A DNA stretch of 64,000 bases. It comes from Bacillus salipaludis. Lineage in GTDB: Bacteria; Bacillota; Bacilli; Bacillales_B; DSM-18226. The stretch spans positions 1-64,000 of the forward strand of contig NZ_SMYO01000013.1 in the NCBI RefSeq assembly GCF_004358205.1, written 5' to 3'. How positions within the stretch are numbered: the stretch's first letter is position 1; each line of letters opens with the position of its first letter. The translations under genes were made by a program, and so were the position numbers. This document shows, piece by piece, positions 9,226 to 17,592 of the stretch. The notes below the pieces were generated by a model. The model worked only from the letters and a program-made list of their open reading frames with translations. It made no database searches and had not been told where the DNA came from.

Positions 9226-9918
9226 CTATTCCGTTTTGCCAGGTTTTAGCTGGTTATTAAAAATTTCCTTTAAATGTTGCAAATCAGTTTCTAGATGTTT
9301 TTTCATTTGTAACGAAGCATTTTCTTCATTTCTTCGTTTAATTTGATCAAGAATTTCTTGATGTTCGTTAAAAACAATCCACTCTCTATTTTCACCCTGA
9401 AAATTTAATACTCGATAATATTGACTTAGTGATTTTAGCTCCCTAAGTTGTTTCTGTAACCTTCTATTTTGACTATATTTTGTAATCAGATCATGAAAAC
9501 GGCCATTTTCCTCAATTAGCACGTCCCTATTTTGTTCACCTTCAGGATTAAGGTTCTGTTTTACATTTAGAACGGTATTTTCAATATCTTTTATTTCCTG
9601 GTTTGTAGCGTACCTTGTTGTCAATCTCGTCGCTAATGATTCAAGTGCAATACGGCATTCATATATATCGAAAATATCCTTTAATGTTGGTTTATAAACT
9701 GTTATTCTTGATTTTTCATCAATAACCAATAATCCTTCTTTTTCCAATGCTCGGACCGCTTCCCTTACCGGACTGCGGCTAATATTTAATTCTTTTGCTA
9801 TTCTAGATTCAAAAATGCTATCACCAGGCTTTATAACTCCTTTAACAATTTTTTCTTTAATCGAATTATAGACCTGATCATAATATCTCACTGGTTTTTC
9901 TATAGAGAAAGAATTCAT
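9226..9918 (-). CDS. GntR family transcriptional regulator, FadR/FCD type
   Basis: 230-residue repressor or activator. An N-terminal winged helix (about 10-75, with SRIAKELNISRSPVREAVRAL) is followed by an all-helical FCD ligand-binding domain (about 80-215), which often binds carboxylic acids through a metal. The ATG follows AGGAGAACACT. A TGTC-N7-GACA dyad lies 16 bp upstream of the start, consistent with autoregulation, and better copies lie upstream of the adjacent MFS operon and of the amidase gene at 19.1 kb. A copy of the 24-bp motif is 84 bp upstream. The regulator probably governs the neighbouring anion-uptake operon. Confidence 0.93.
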   Translation of the reverse strand: MNSFSIEKPVRYYDQVYNSIKEKIVKGVIKPGDSIFESRIAKELNISRSPVREAVRALEKEGLLVIDEKSRITVYKPTLKDIFDIYECRIALESLATRLTTRYATNQEIKDIENTVLNVKQNLNPEGEQNRDVLIEENGRFHDLITKYSQNRRLQKQLRELKSLSQYYRVLNFQGENREWIVFNEHQEILDQIKRRNEENASLQMKKHLETDLQHLKEIFNNQLKPGKTE

Positions 9919-9933
9919 AGTGTTCTCCTATCT

Positions 9934-9948
9934 TGTCGTTTATAGACA
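9934..9948. promoter_or_regulatory. GntR operator-like site, gntR promoter copy
   Basis: TGTCGTTTATAGACA keeps the dyad TGTC-N7-GACA and the flanking CTTT of the two stronger copies. It lies 16 bp upstream of the gntR start, where a self-repressing operator would be expected. Confidence 0.5.
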
Positions 9949-10001
9949 CTTTGATCCGGTTTTAATAGTAATAAAAATAACACAACTATCTTCATTATTT
10001 G

Positions 10002-10025
10002 TTGCTTATTACAAAACATAGTTTC
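10002..10025 (-). promoter_or_regulatory. shared 24-bp motif, copy 4 (upstream of gntR)
   Basis: TTGCTTAT, 11 bp (TACAAAACATA), GTTTC on the + strand; both arms are exact. It lies 84 bp upstream of the gntR ATG. Confidence 0.55.
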
Positions 10026-10519
10026 CTATTCGTTTTCTATACTAAAAATAACATCTTTAATAGACATTTTCAATATTTATTTTAAATTTTCTCATAATTA
10101 CTATTTTTTAAATCAATATTCCGTCAAAAATTAATAAGATACATCTTAACGATAAAAAAGACATAACACATTCATTAAGTCTTCATAATTATTCTCCCAA
10201 ATTATATTTCAGTTACTTTTATATCCCAGACACTCAGAGACATTCTTCCCGGCATCCATAAGATTTTCCTTTAACCAATCAATTTTCTCTTATTCTTCCT
10301 CAAGGAAATGGTGATATACTTTCCACACCAGTAACATCACTAAGATAATTAAAGATCGGAAACCGCTATACTAGTGATTTCCGGTTCATTTTTCTTCTCT
10401 TTCAATTCCGAATCCTTGTTTTTTGGATACTTTTGAGGTCAGAAATTAATTCGACCTTTTTTAGGAATTATTAATTCATCATCTGGAATTAAACGTCCAG
10501 GGAAATATCGAAATTTATA
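10026..10519. other. non-coding spacer with a possible terminator
   Basis: About 490 bp without a gene. An imperfect hairpin at 10358-10385 (GGAAACCGC with GTGATTTCC) may terminate the broken M20 gene on the minus strand. Nothing else was recognised. Confidence 0.4.
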
Positions 10520-11794
10520 TTAATTATTTTGTCCCTGCAAAAGATCATATAATGTGAGAGCAACAATTTTTGTTGCTTTTATTAGATCATCTACTTTTAC
10601 GTGTTCGTCTGCACGGTGTCCATTTGCCTCCAATAATGTTCTAGGACCAGCACCAAATAAAACGACAGGAATATCAGCTTCATAAAAGTGACGAGCATCA
10701 GTATATAAAGGAGATCCAACTATAGGAAGCTCTTCTCCACCCATAATTTTTGACCAATTTGCTGCGAAAGATTGTACCAAAGGAGAATGAACTGGAACAG
10801 GGCCCATGCTGTGTGCCAATATAATTCGATTAACTTCTGCTTCCACCCCTGGATAATTTTAAAGTGCTTCTACAATGACATTACGAATTTCTGCTTCTGC
10901 AAACTTTGGATTTTCTTCAGGAATTAATCTTCTATCAATTCGAATGGTGGCTGTATCTGGAACAACGTTCGTATTAATACCACCTGAAATCAATCCAACT
11001 ACTAGATTAGGAGAACCAACATTAGGAATATTAGATTTTATCTCCGAGAAGCCTTTTCTGTATTCGTATAATGCACTTAAAACACCTGTCATTGCCTCCA
11101 AGGCATCATGTCCATATTGCGGCTCCGCAGCATGGGCAGACTTTCCTTTCAATTTTACTTCTAAATGAAGGCAACCATTATGAGCATTGGCAAGGGAATA
11201 TGTAAATCCAGGACAAATCGCCATATCAGGGTTTATAAGCCCTTTCTCGAGCAGCCATTTTGGTCCGATGTCTCCACCCGTTTCTTCATCAAATGTGAAA
11301 GCCAATGAAATTTTTCCGTTTAATGTTTCTTTCAATTGTCTTAATGCTAATGTAGCGAATGTAAAAGAGGCGATATCAGATTTTGATACAGCTGCACCGC
11401 CATAAAGTTTTCCATCAACAATATTGCCTCCATAAGGATTTTGTGTCCATCCAAGCCCAGGAGGTACAACATCTCCATGCGAATTCAAAGTAATTTCTGG
11501 ACCTTGGGTATTTCCAAAGGTTTGAAACCCAATAACATTGGAAACCTTAATCCTTCCAACTGCTTTAACTCTTTCTTCTTCTACTTCATTCAATGAAACA
11601 TTTTCAAATTCATATTCTCCAAGTCGCTTAAAAATATGTTCAGCAATTTTTTGACAGTTACCTGGAGGGTTATCAGACGGAATCGATACAAGCTCTTTTA
11701 AAAAACCACTTAAATTTTCTTGTTGGTCCTCAATAAAATTAATAATTTGTTGTTTTTCTGTACTTAATGTTTCGGTTGTCAGCTTATACTCTCT
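10520..11794 (-). pseudogene. M20 family deacylase/peptidase, inactivated
   Basis: One continuous reading frame of an ArgE/DapE-type metallohydrolase, broken by an in-frame TAA at 10859-10861 between EAL and NYPGVEAEV. The upstream frame is open to 11794 but contains no ATG or GTG with a ribosome site, and a TAA precedes it at 11795-11797, so the start is lost as well. The protein would be about 425 residues, a normal length. Catalytic text is intact: NSHGDVVPPG, the AAVSKSD metal block, TFDEETGGD, and a C-terminal GAGPRTLLEANGHRADEHV. Two independent lesions in an otherwise well-preserved sequence mean recent decay. A GTG at 10846 or a TTG at 11593 could start fragments, but neither would hold a full active site. 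Confidence 0.88.
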
Positions 11795-12019
11795 TTAATC
11801 TTGTTTTTTGCTAGTTAACTGAATAAAAGATTCCAATAAAACCATCGTACCTATTTTTGTATCTCGTAAATAAATGGATTCCTTTAGATTATGGCTAATT
11901 CCACCCCTTACAACGGACAAAAATCAGAAATCCTTCCTAACTCATCAATTCTTTGATATATTCTCTGAACGTTGAGTTTTCCATTGAGGTCCAACAACAT
12001 CTTCCTTAGCCTAACCCCA

Positions 12020-12065
12020 TCCAATAACAAAGAGAGAACCAAATGGGTAACTCCTTGTTATTGGA
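12020..12065 (-). terminator. hairpin after first allantoinase
   Basis: TCCAATAACAA (12020-12030) pairs with TTGTTATTGGA (12055-12065), 26 bp past the allB stop. The U tract is poor, but position and 11-bp stem suit transcript-end formation or stabilisation. Confidence 0.55.
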
Positions 12066-12090
12066 CGGTTTTGATCATTTCAATGAAAAT

Positions 12091-13473
12091 TTAAATTTCT
12101 ACCAAACTACTTTTTGCAGAAATATACTTTCCTATTGGTTTACCAACTATTCCTTCTTCAAGATCAAATACTAGCTGCCCTCTAACAAAAGTTTTCGTTA
12201 CACGACTATTTATTGTCCGGCCAATATAAGGGCTGTGCTGATGACGATAATATAAGTCTTCCTTTTGTACTGTATAGTACTGATTCGGGTCGATGAAGAT
12301 GATGTCTGCATCTTTACCTAATTCGATACTACCTTTTTGAGGTAAATTGAATCTCTCTGAAGGGGTGGTTGCAATCATCTTGGCAAAACGATTAATAGAT
12401 AACCCGCGTTTTTTAACCGCTTCATCAAACATTAAATCAACATTATTTTGGCAGCCGCTGATTCCCCCCCAGATATCAAAAATACTGTTTGTATCGCTTT
12501 GCTTCATTTCAGGCGTGCATGGGGAGTGATCAGAAGTCAGCATATCAATTTTCCCTTCCAAAAGAGCTTCCCATAATTGATCCTGTTCAGCTTTTTCACG
12601 TAATGGAGGAGCACACTTTGCAACAGGACCAATTTTTTCAAAAGCTTCTAAATCAATTGTAAAATAATGTGGACATGACTCTAATGTGACATCTTGGCCC
12701 TCTTCACGTGCCTTTTGAATTTCCTCCACCGCTCGTTTACTGCTGATATGAACAAAATGCAATTTACATCCTGTTTCTTTTGCTAAAAATAAAGCTCGCC
12801 TTACGGCATCAACTTCTGCGATAACCGGTCTGGATTCCACATAATCCCTAATAGCTACCTTTCCCTGCTTTATTTTATTAAGTGCGTAATTATCAGTAAA
12901 TTCGGCATTTTCAGCATGTATGGATAAGACATGCCCTAATTCTGCCAATTTCTTCATTCCATGATAAAGAGTGTAGTCATCGGCGTTTTTGAAATCGCCA
13001 ATCTCATCAGTACCGCATGTTGCCATAAAACATTTATAAGCGACTACACCTTCATCTGAGAGATCTTTTAAATCATCGATGTTTCCTGGTACTAGTCCCC
13101 CATATAGTGCATAATCGACATAGGCTTTATTTTCCGCAGATTTTAATTTTTTTCTTAATGCCTCTTTATCTGTGGTAGCTGGAAGAGCATTTAAAGGCAT
13201 ATCGACAAAAGCGGTCGTTCCACCCGCAGCCAAAGCCTTTGTCCCTGTTTCAAAGCCTTCCCATTCCGATCTTCCAGGTTCACAAATATGAACATGAGTA
13301 TCGATCATCCCTGGCATAACATACTGATTGGAAGCATCAACAACTTCTTTTGAAGGATCGGTTATATTTTTAGATATTTCAGCAATTTTTCCATTTTTAA
13401 TCCCAATATCTACTTGTTCCACAAAATTCTTTAACACAACATTTCCATTTTTTATGAGCAAATCATACTTCAT
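12091..13473 (-). CDS. allB: allantoinase, copy 1 (permease-linked)
   Basis: Opens the hydantoin ring of allantoin to allantoate. It is a 460-residue amidohydrolase with the metal site IDTHVHICEPGRSEWEGF (HxH near residue 62), the carboxylated-lysine segment AYKCFMATCG, SIHAENAE, HFVHISSK and TSDHSPC. The E-P-G-R-x-E-W-E-G signature separates allantoinases from hydantoinases. An upstream ATG at 13518 exists, but the start at 13473 has a clear GGAGG and matches the family N-terminus KYDLLIKNG. It lies 77 bp downstream of the NCS1 allantoin permease gene in one operon. A second complete allantoinase is encoded at 25.8-27.2 kb. Confidence 0.94.
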   Translation of the reverse strand: MKYDLLIKNGNVVLKNFVEQVDIGIKNGKIAEISKNITDPSKEVVDASNQYVMPGMIDTHVHICEPGRSEWEGFETGTKALAAGGTTAFVDMPLNALPATTDKEALRKKLKSAENKAYVDYALYGGLVPGNIDDLKDLSDEGVVAYKCFMATCGTDEIGDFKNADDYTLYHGMKKLAELGHVLSIHAENAEFTDNYALNKIKQGKVAIRDYVESRPVIAEVDAVRRALFLAKETGCKLHFVHISSKRAVEEIQKAREEGQDVTLESCPHYFTIDLEAFEKIGPVAKCAPPLREKAEQDQLWEALLEGKIDMLTSDHSPCTPEMKQSDTNSIFDIWGGISGCQNNVDLMFDEAVKKRGLSINRFAKMIATTPSERFNLPQKGSIELGKDADIIFIDPNQYYTVQKEDLYYRHQHSPYIGRTINSRVTKTFVRGQLVFDLEEGIVGKPIGKYISAKSSLVEI

Positions 13474-13550
13474 ACCTTTTGATCCTCCAGTTTTATGAAT
13501 ATTCAGAAAAATATTCATTTATTTATCTTTAAAATAAAGTTTTAATTGAG

Positions 13551-14957
13551 TCAACTATTTTTTTCGAATATTGTGCCTCTTTTGAACTTTGAATCCTTAA
13601 ATGCGTACTTCGTAAGGAGATAATAAGCAATACCTGAAGTGATAAGACCAATAATCCATGCAAGCTTTACAACTAAAAAGGCTCCTGTTGCACCAATACA
13701 CATTGCAAGTACTGCGGCAGGATTAAGACCTGAAAATGTTCCGTTTTCCTGGTACAATTCTTCTATATTGATTTTTTGCTTTCTAAGAATATAGTATTCT
13801 ACTAATAAAATGGAAACGATCGGTCCTAAAAATGCTGAATAAGTGAGAATGAATAAATTAAGACCTTCTGCATTAGAATCTTGAACAAGCAGCCAAGGGA
13901 ATGAGCCTAAAGCAAGAAGTCCAGTAATTGTAACAGAAACTTTAAATTTAGCTTTTGTAAGTAATGTAATTACATAGGTCGGTGGAATAATATTGGCAAC
14001 CATATTTACAGCAATCGTACCCAGTACAATAAATACGGAAACAAAAAATGTAATATAAGAATTATCTACTACGATGGCAAATGCCTTTACAGGATTAGTG
14101 ATGCCAGTAACTGAAGCAAGCATTGCTCCGATGGCAAGTGTAACGCTATACACAACTAAAATTGGCGAAAAGTACAATAATCCTCGTTTTGAGTCACTAA
14201 TACCAGCTTTGAGTTCTCGTGAGTAATCTGCAGCACTTAAAAAAATTGCTGCATAATTTCCCATAAACACCATGATGAACCCAAAGAACGGTAATCCCCA
14301 CGTACCCTTTGTACGAACCCATTTTTCTGCAATGACAGTGCTATGGTCTTTTAGTAGAATAACAAATACATAAAGAAGTGCTCCGATAATTACTACCGAT
14401 ACTAATGTTTCCACCCATTTAATGGCATGAAAACCGTACATCGAAAGTACAATTTGTATTAATTGAATTACAACAAAGCAAATGGCAACATTATCAAAGG
14501 TTCCACTTGTAGCAATCTTCGCAATTTCATTTAAAGCAGTACCTCCGATCCAACTTTGAAAACCGTACCAAATGATGGCGGGGATTCCCCGCAAAAGGGA
14601 TGATATGATGGCACCTTTCTCCCCGAAGGACATTCTCAGATGGACAACATATGGAATTCCCGTTTTGTATCCTAGCCTGTCATTTAAAGCAAAAATTGTA
14701 GAAGTTATAGCAATCGATATGAAAGCAGCGACAAATGTCTGAAAGATGTTTAGCGTTGCGACACCAGCTATGAACAAACTCGCTCCAAGCGTCATATTGC
14801 CTAAATTAACGCCGTCACCCATCCACATAAAAACATAGTTTTGCGGACTTACCGTCCTATCCTTTGCACTTTTTGGCCTTAATGATTCATCGATATTAGC
14901 AGCAAATTGGATCTGTGGCTCTTCATAAACATCTTCTTTTTTTAAATTTGTTGACAT
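13551..14957 (-). CDS. pucI: NCS1 family allantoin permease
   Basis: 468-residue nucleobase:cation symporter-1 with about 12 transmembrane helices. The N-terminal signature PQNYVFMWMGDGVNLGN and the GIPYVVHLRMSFGEKGA segment are characteristic of allantoin/hydantoin permeases. Co-transcription with allantoinase supports allantoin as the substrate. The ATG follows AAGGGAGTTGGGTATATA. A copy of the 24-bp motif lies 146 bp upstream and a cre-like site about 350 bp upstream. Confidence 0.92.
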   Translation of the reverse strand: MSTNLKKEDVYEEPQIQFAANIDESLRPKSAKDRTVSPQNYVFMWMGDGVNLGNMTLGASLFIAGVATLNIFQTFVAAFISIAITSTIFALNDRLGYKTGIPYVVHLRMSFGEKGAIISSLLRGIPAIIWYGFQSWIGGTALNEIAKIATSGTFDNVAICFVVIQLIQIVLSMYGFHAIKWVETLVSVVIIGALLYVFVILLKDHSTVIAEKWVRTKGTWGLPFFGFIMVFMGNYAAIFLSAADYSRELKAGISDSKRGLLYFSPILVVYSVTLAIGAMLASVTGITNPVKAFAIVVDNSYITFFVSVFIVLGTIAVNMVANIIPPTYVITLLTKAKFKVSVTITGLLALGSFPWLLVQDSNAEGLNLFILTYSAFLGPIVSILLVEYYILRKQKINIEELYQENGTFSGLNPAAVLAMCIGATGAFLVVKLAWIIGLITSGIAYYLLTKYAFKDSKFKRGTIFEKNS

Positions 14958-15102
14958 TATATACCCAACTCCCTTAATTCATTGTAATACGGTATTTTAA
15001 AATACAATGCTCTCCAAGTTAGGTCTTAGATGTTTACCAATAGACATTAATTCAATCTTAAAAAATTTTACTACTAATAATTTTTTCTGGTGAAATATAT
15101 TG

Positions 15103-15126
15103 TTGTTTATCAGGCAACTACGTTTC
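15103..15126 (-). promoter_or_regulatory. shared 24-bp motif, copy 5 (upstream of pucI-allB)
   Basis: TTGTTTAT, 11 bp (CAGGCAACTAC), GTTTC on the + strand. It is 146 bp upstream of the permease start and in the same orientation as the other copies. Confidence 0.55.
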
Positions 15127-15303
15127 TACTATGGTGTAAAAAAATAAACAAACTCTAATTACTTTCTTATTTTGTTCTATCACCACCTATATACTTTTTT
15201 ATGTAAAATCCTCTCCAACTAAAGTACATGCTCTTATTAAATAGGAGAAGAATGAACATCTACCATTTACTATATCCGTATTTTCATATGCATACTCCAC
15301 GAT

Positions 15304-15318
15304 GGGTAAGCGTTTTCA
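15304..15318. promoter_or_regulatory. cre-like catabolite-repression site
   Basis: GGGTAAGCGTTTTCA matches 13 of 15 positions of the Bacillus cre consensus WTGNAARCGNWWWCA. It is about 350 bp upstream of pucI. Distance makes the assignment tentative. Confidence 0.3.
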
Positions 15319-15341
15319 ATTATTCGAAAAATTTTATATTT

Positions 15342-16007
15342 TTAGGAAAGAAGTTCCAAAAGAGAAGTGGAGATCTGAAGGTTTTCATTAAAGTGAAGAT
15401 TCGATTCTATTTCTTTCAAATGATCGACAGTCAATTTCTCAGCTAAATCTTCATCTCTTTCTTTTATTGCATGGAAGATTTCAAGATGGTGAGAACATGT
15501 ACCATTCCTCTCATCTCCCCTTCCATAAATGGAAACAATAACATACGTTAACGAAATTAAATCTTCAAGATACTGATAAAAATAAGAATTACCAGCCATT
15601 TCAGCTATTTTCAAATGGAAATCTCCAGACATTTGCAATGCTTCAATGTAGTTTCCTTGTCCAATTTCTCTTAATTCTTCATGAACCATATTTTCAAGTT
15701 CTTGAATCTGTTCCTGGTTGTATAATCTACATGATTTTCGAACTGCCTCTGCCTCAAGAATTCTTCTCATTTCAAATACTTCTTTTGATTCTTCTATTGA
15801 GGAACAAGTAACGAACGCACCTTTATTCTCAATAATTTTTACCAACCTCTCATAGGACAATCTACGAAGCACATTACGGACTGGAGTTCGGCTAACTCCA
15901 AAAGAATCAGCTATTTCCTTTTCAACTAATTGCATATTTGGAAAGAGTTTTCGATGGAGAATAGCTTGCTTAATCTTTTTATAAATCTCTAATTCCTTGG
16001 AATTCAT
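15342..16007 (-). CDS. GntR family transcriptional regulator, FCD type (second)
   Basis: 221 residues: a winged helix (about 5-70, with KEIADSFGVSRTPVRNVLRRL) and an FCD domain. It is distinct from the regulator at 9.2 kb. The ATG follows AAAGGAAAATGTGAA. A perfect 12-bp palindrome ATTGTATACAAT lies 118 bp upstream, the shape of an FCD-GntR operator, and GTATACAAT recurs as a half-match 70 bp in front of the amidase gene. It sits between the allantoin permease operon and the amidase/racemase-fold cluster and may control either. Confidence 0.92.
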   Translation of the reverse strand: MNSKELEIYKKIKQAILHRKLFPNMQLVEKEIADSFGVSRTPVRNVLRRLSYERLVKIIENKGAFVTCSSIEESKEVFEMRRILEAEAVRKSCRLYNQEQIQELENMVHEELREIGQGNYIEALQMSGDFHLKIAEMAGNSYFYQYLEDLISLTYVIVSIYGRGDERNGTCSHHLEIFHAIKERDEDLAEKLTVDHLKEIESNLHFNENLQISTSLLELLS

Positions 16008-16124
16008 TTCACATTTTCCTTTCTTCTAAAATTCAATATGATAAGCATCCTCAAAGAATTCCAGATTGAGAAATAAAAAAGTTCCAATAAAATGGTATTT
16101 ATTGTATCTCTTTTAGAATACTAG

Positions 16125-16136
16125 ATTGTATACAAT
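16125..16136. promoter_or_regulatory. palindrome ATTGTATACAAT, candidate GntR operator
   Basis: Perfect 12-bp inverted repeat 118 bp upstream of the second gntR gene, resembling FadR/VanR-type operators. A related CGTATACAAT occurs at 19156-19165 upstream of the amidase gene. Confidence 0.5.
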
Positions 16137-16169
16137 TTCTATAAATAGAATACTCTAAATTGTTTTTAT

Positions 16170-16184
16170 TTGCAAGCGTTTTCT
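16170..16184. promoter_or_regulatory. cre-like catabolite-repression site
   Basis: TTGCAAGCGTTTTCT matches 14 of 15 positions of WTGNAARCGNWWWCA. It is 163 bp upstream of the second gntR start, suggesting CcpA control of that regulator. Confidence 0.45.
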
Positions 16185-16409
16185 GAAAACTCAAAAATTA
16201 TATTATGATAATTTAATGCCTTTCATCTTTTTTTATTCAAAGGTAGATTTCTCATATATACTAGGGAATCTACCTTTTTTTGATTTAAACAATTATAGCA
16301 AAAAAGACATTTAAGTATAGTTTATAAAAAAGAACGTAGATTTATTTAGACTGTATCATTGTCAATAAGATTGAACTTAAGGATTCCCTCCCTAAAAAAT
16401 ATTAATAAA
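16185..16409. other. spacer between the second gntR promoter region and the racemase-fold gene
   Basis: No gene is seen. An inverted repeat around 16240-16278 (AAAGGTAGATT with AATCTACCTTTTTTT) makes a hairpin followed by T residues on the + strand. Read on the other strand it would end transcription of the racemase-fold gene. Confidence 0.45.
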
Positions 16410-17156
16410 TTAGCAAGTACGATCAAGAATGGCCGCTAGAGCTGGAGGTAAACCCTTATTAGGCTTTATTGGTGGTTTAGCGAAACTGCCCGCTACTGCT
16501 CTTCCGGGATTAAGAGCTATTAGTGACTCACAATGACGTACAGCACTAGACACACCATCAACTACTGGCACAGATAATTGACCTTCAAGGGTGCGAGCTA
16601 ACCCTGCAAGAGGAGCTCCAGCCAGAATAATAACGTCAGCGCCATCCTTCTCAACCGCCTCTTTTGCAAGCTCTTTTAACCGCTTGGAATGATCTTCCTG
16701 TACAGAACCAATATCACGCAAAGGATCATCTAATGATCTGATGCTAGCTAGACGTGTTGTTAAATGGCCACTATGAACAGTCTCTAAATACCATGCCTTG
16801 ATACGTGATGAAATTGCAATAATCGAAAAGCGTTTTCCCAGGAGACATGCCGAGGCCAGAGCGGCTTCTGTCATTCCTACTACAGGAACGTCAAGCATTT
16901 CTTTGATACCCAAAAGTCCGGGATCTCCAAAAGCATCAATAATTACCCCATCATATTCACCGTGGCGTTCAGCCGCAATGCATGCCGCTGCGTATCCGCC
17001 AATTAGGGCTTCCATTCTCGTTTCAATATAAGCAACCCCAAAAGAAGCTGTAGCAAACGTTAATTCTGTTCCTGGGGATGCAACACGTCGAGACTCATTT
17101 GCTATAAGTTCTGTAACACTCTCTGAAATATTCGGATTAATAACTAAGATTCGCAC
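16410..17156 (-). CDS. Asp/Glu/hydantoin racemase family protein lacking both canonical cysteines
   Basis: 248-residue racemase-fold protein related to hydantoin and allantoin racemases (N-terminal ILVINPNISESVT). Both catalytic cysteine positions are substituted: the first loop is D74-A-F-G-D-P-G with Ala where Cys is usual, and the distal loop is ILAGAPLAGLA with Gly for Cys. The substitutions are in well-formed motifs and look like a subfamily trait. The two-base racemase mechanism should therefore not be assumed. The start is GTG, after AAAGGAGATCAAACTT. Upstream lies a decayed MFS gene and then an amidase gene, all on one strand and probably once one operon. Confidence 0.85.
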   Translation of the reverse strand: MRILVINPNISESVTELIANESRRVASPGTELTFATASFGVAYIETRMEALIGGYAAACIAAERHGEYDGVIIDAFGDPGLLGIKEMLDVPVVGMTEAALASACLLGKRFSIIAISSRIKAWYLETVHSGHLTTRLASIRSLDDPLRDIGSVQEDHSKRLKELAKEAVEKDGADVIILAGAPLAGLARTLEGQLSVPVVDGVSSAVRHCESLIALNPGRAVAGSFAKPPIKPNKGLPPALAAILDRTC

Positions 17157-17243
17157 AAGTTTGATCTCCTTTTTCTTTTGTAAAAAAATATGAGAATAAT
17201 TTACTTCAATCTGAAAGTTCTTGTTTAAATCATAACTTTAAGA

Positions 17244-17465
17244 TTAAGCTCTAACCTTCTTTACGCAGTTAATCATTGCAGCTGCAATAGTTAAAAATAC
17301 CTTGTGAAGGAAAAAAATCATTAGACCTACAGTAAAAGAGCCGGTGAATTTAGCGATAAGCCCAATGTAAAATGGTTAATAACACCAGCAATATTTCTAT
17401 AGGAGTTGATAAAACCACAGCAACACCTACATATTAAACGTTATACCATTGCTGTTACCATGTCA
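17244..17465 (-). pseudogene. remnant of an MFS transporter C-terminus
   Basis: The minus strand encodes GFINSYRNIAGVINHF in one frame and, after a frameshift, GSFTVGLMIFFLHKVFL to KKVRA in another, ending at TAA 17244-17246. These align in order with the last 70 residues of the MFS carrier at 7.6 kb (NFAGNIAGVITPIYIGLI, then GSYFLALMVFVFAGLLL). The rest of the gene is missing. It sits between the amidase and racemase-fold genes and marks a lost transporter of that operon. Confidence 0.75.
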
Positions 17466-17592
17466 TTCATTTTAACAAAAAGGTCAAACACCCCCAGCCT
17501 ATTGTTCATGTGCCGGGTTTATATGATTTCTTAATTAAATTCAATTCTAAATCAACTTATAATTTAAATGACTCTTTCGGAACCGCCATGCT

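Larger units (their letters stand above)
14958..15341. other. regulatory spacer upstream of pucI-allB
   Basis: Contains the shared motif copy at 15103 and a cre-like sequence at 15304. No coding capacity was recognised; it also carries the end of the second gntR gene at its right border. Confidence 0.4.
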
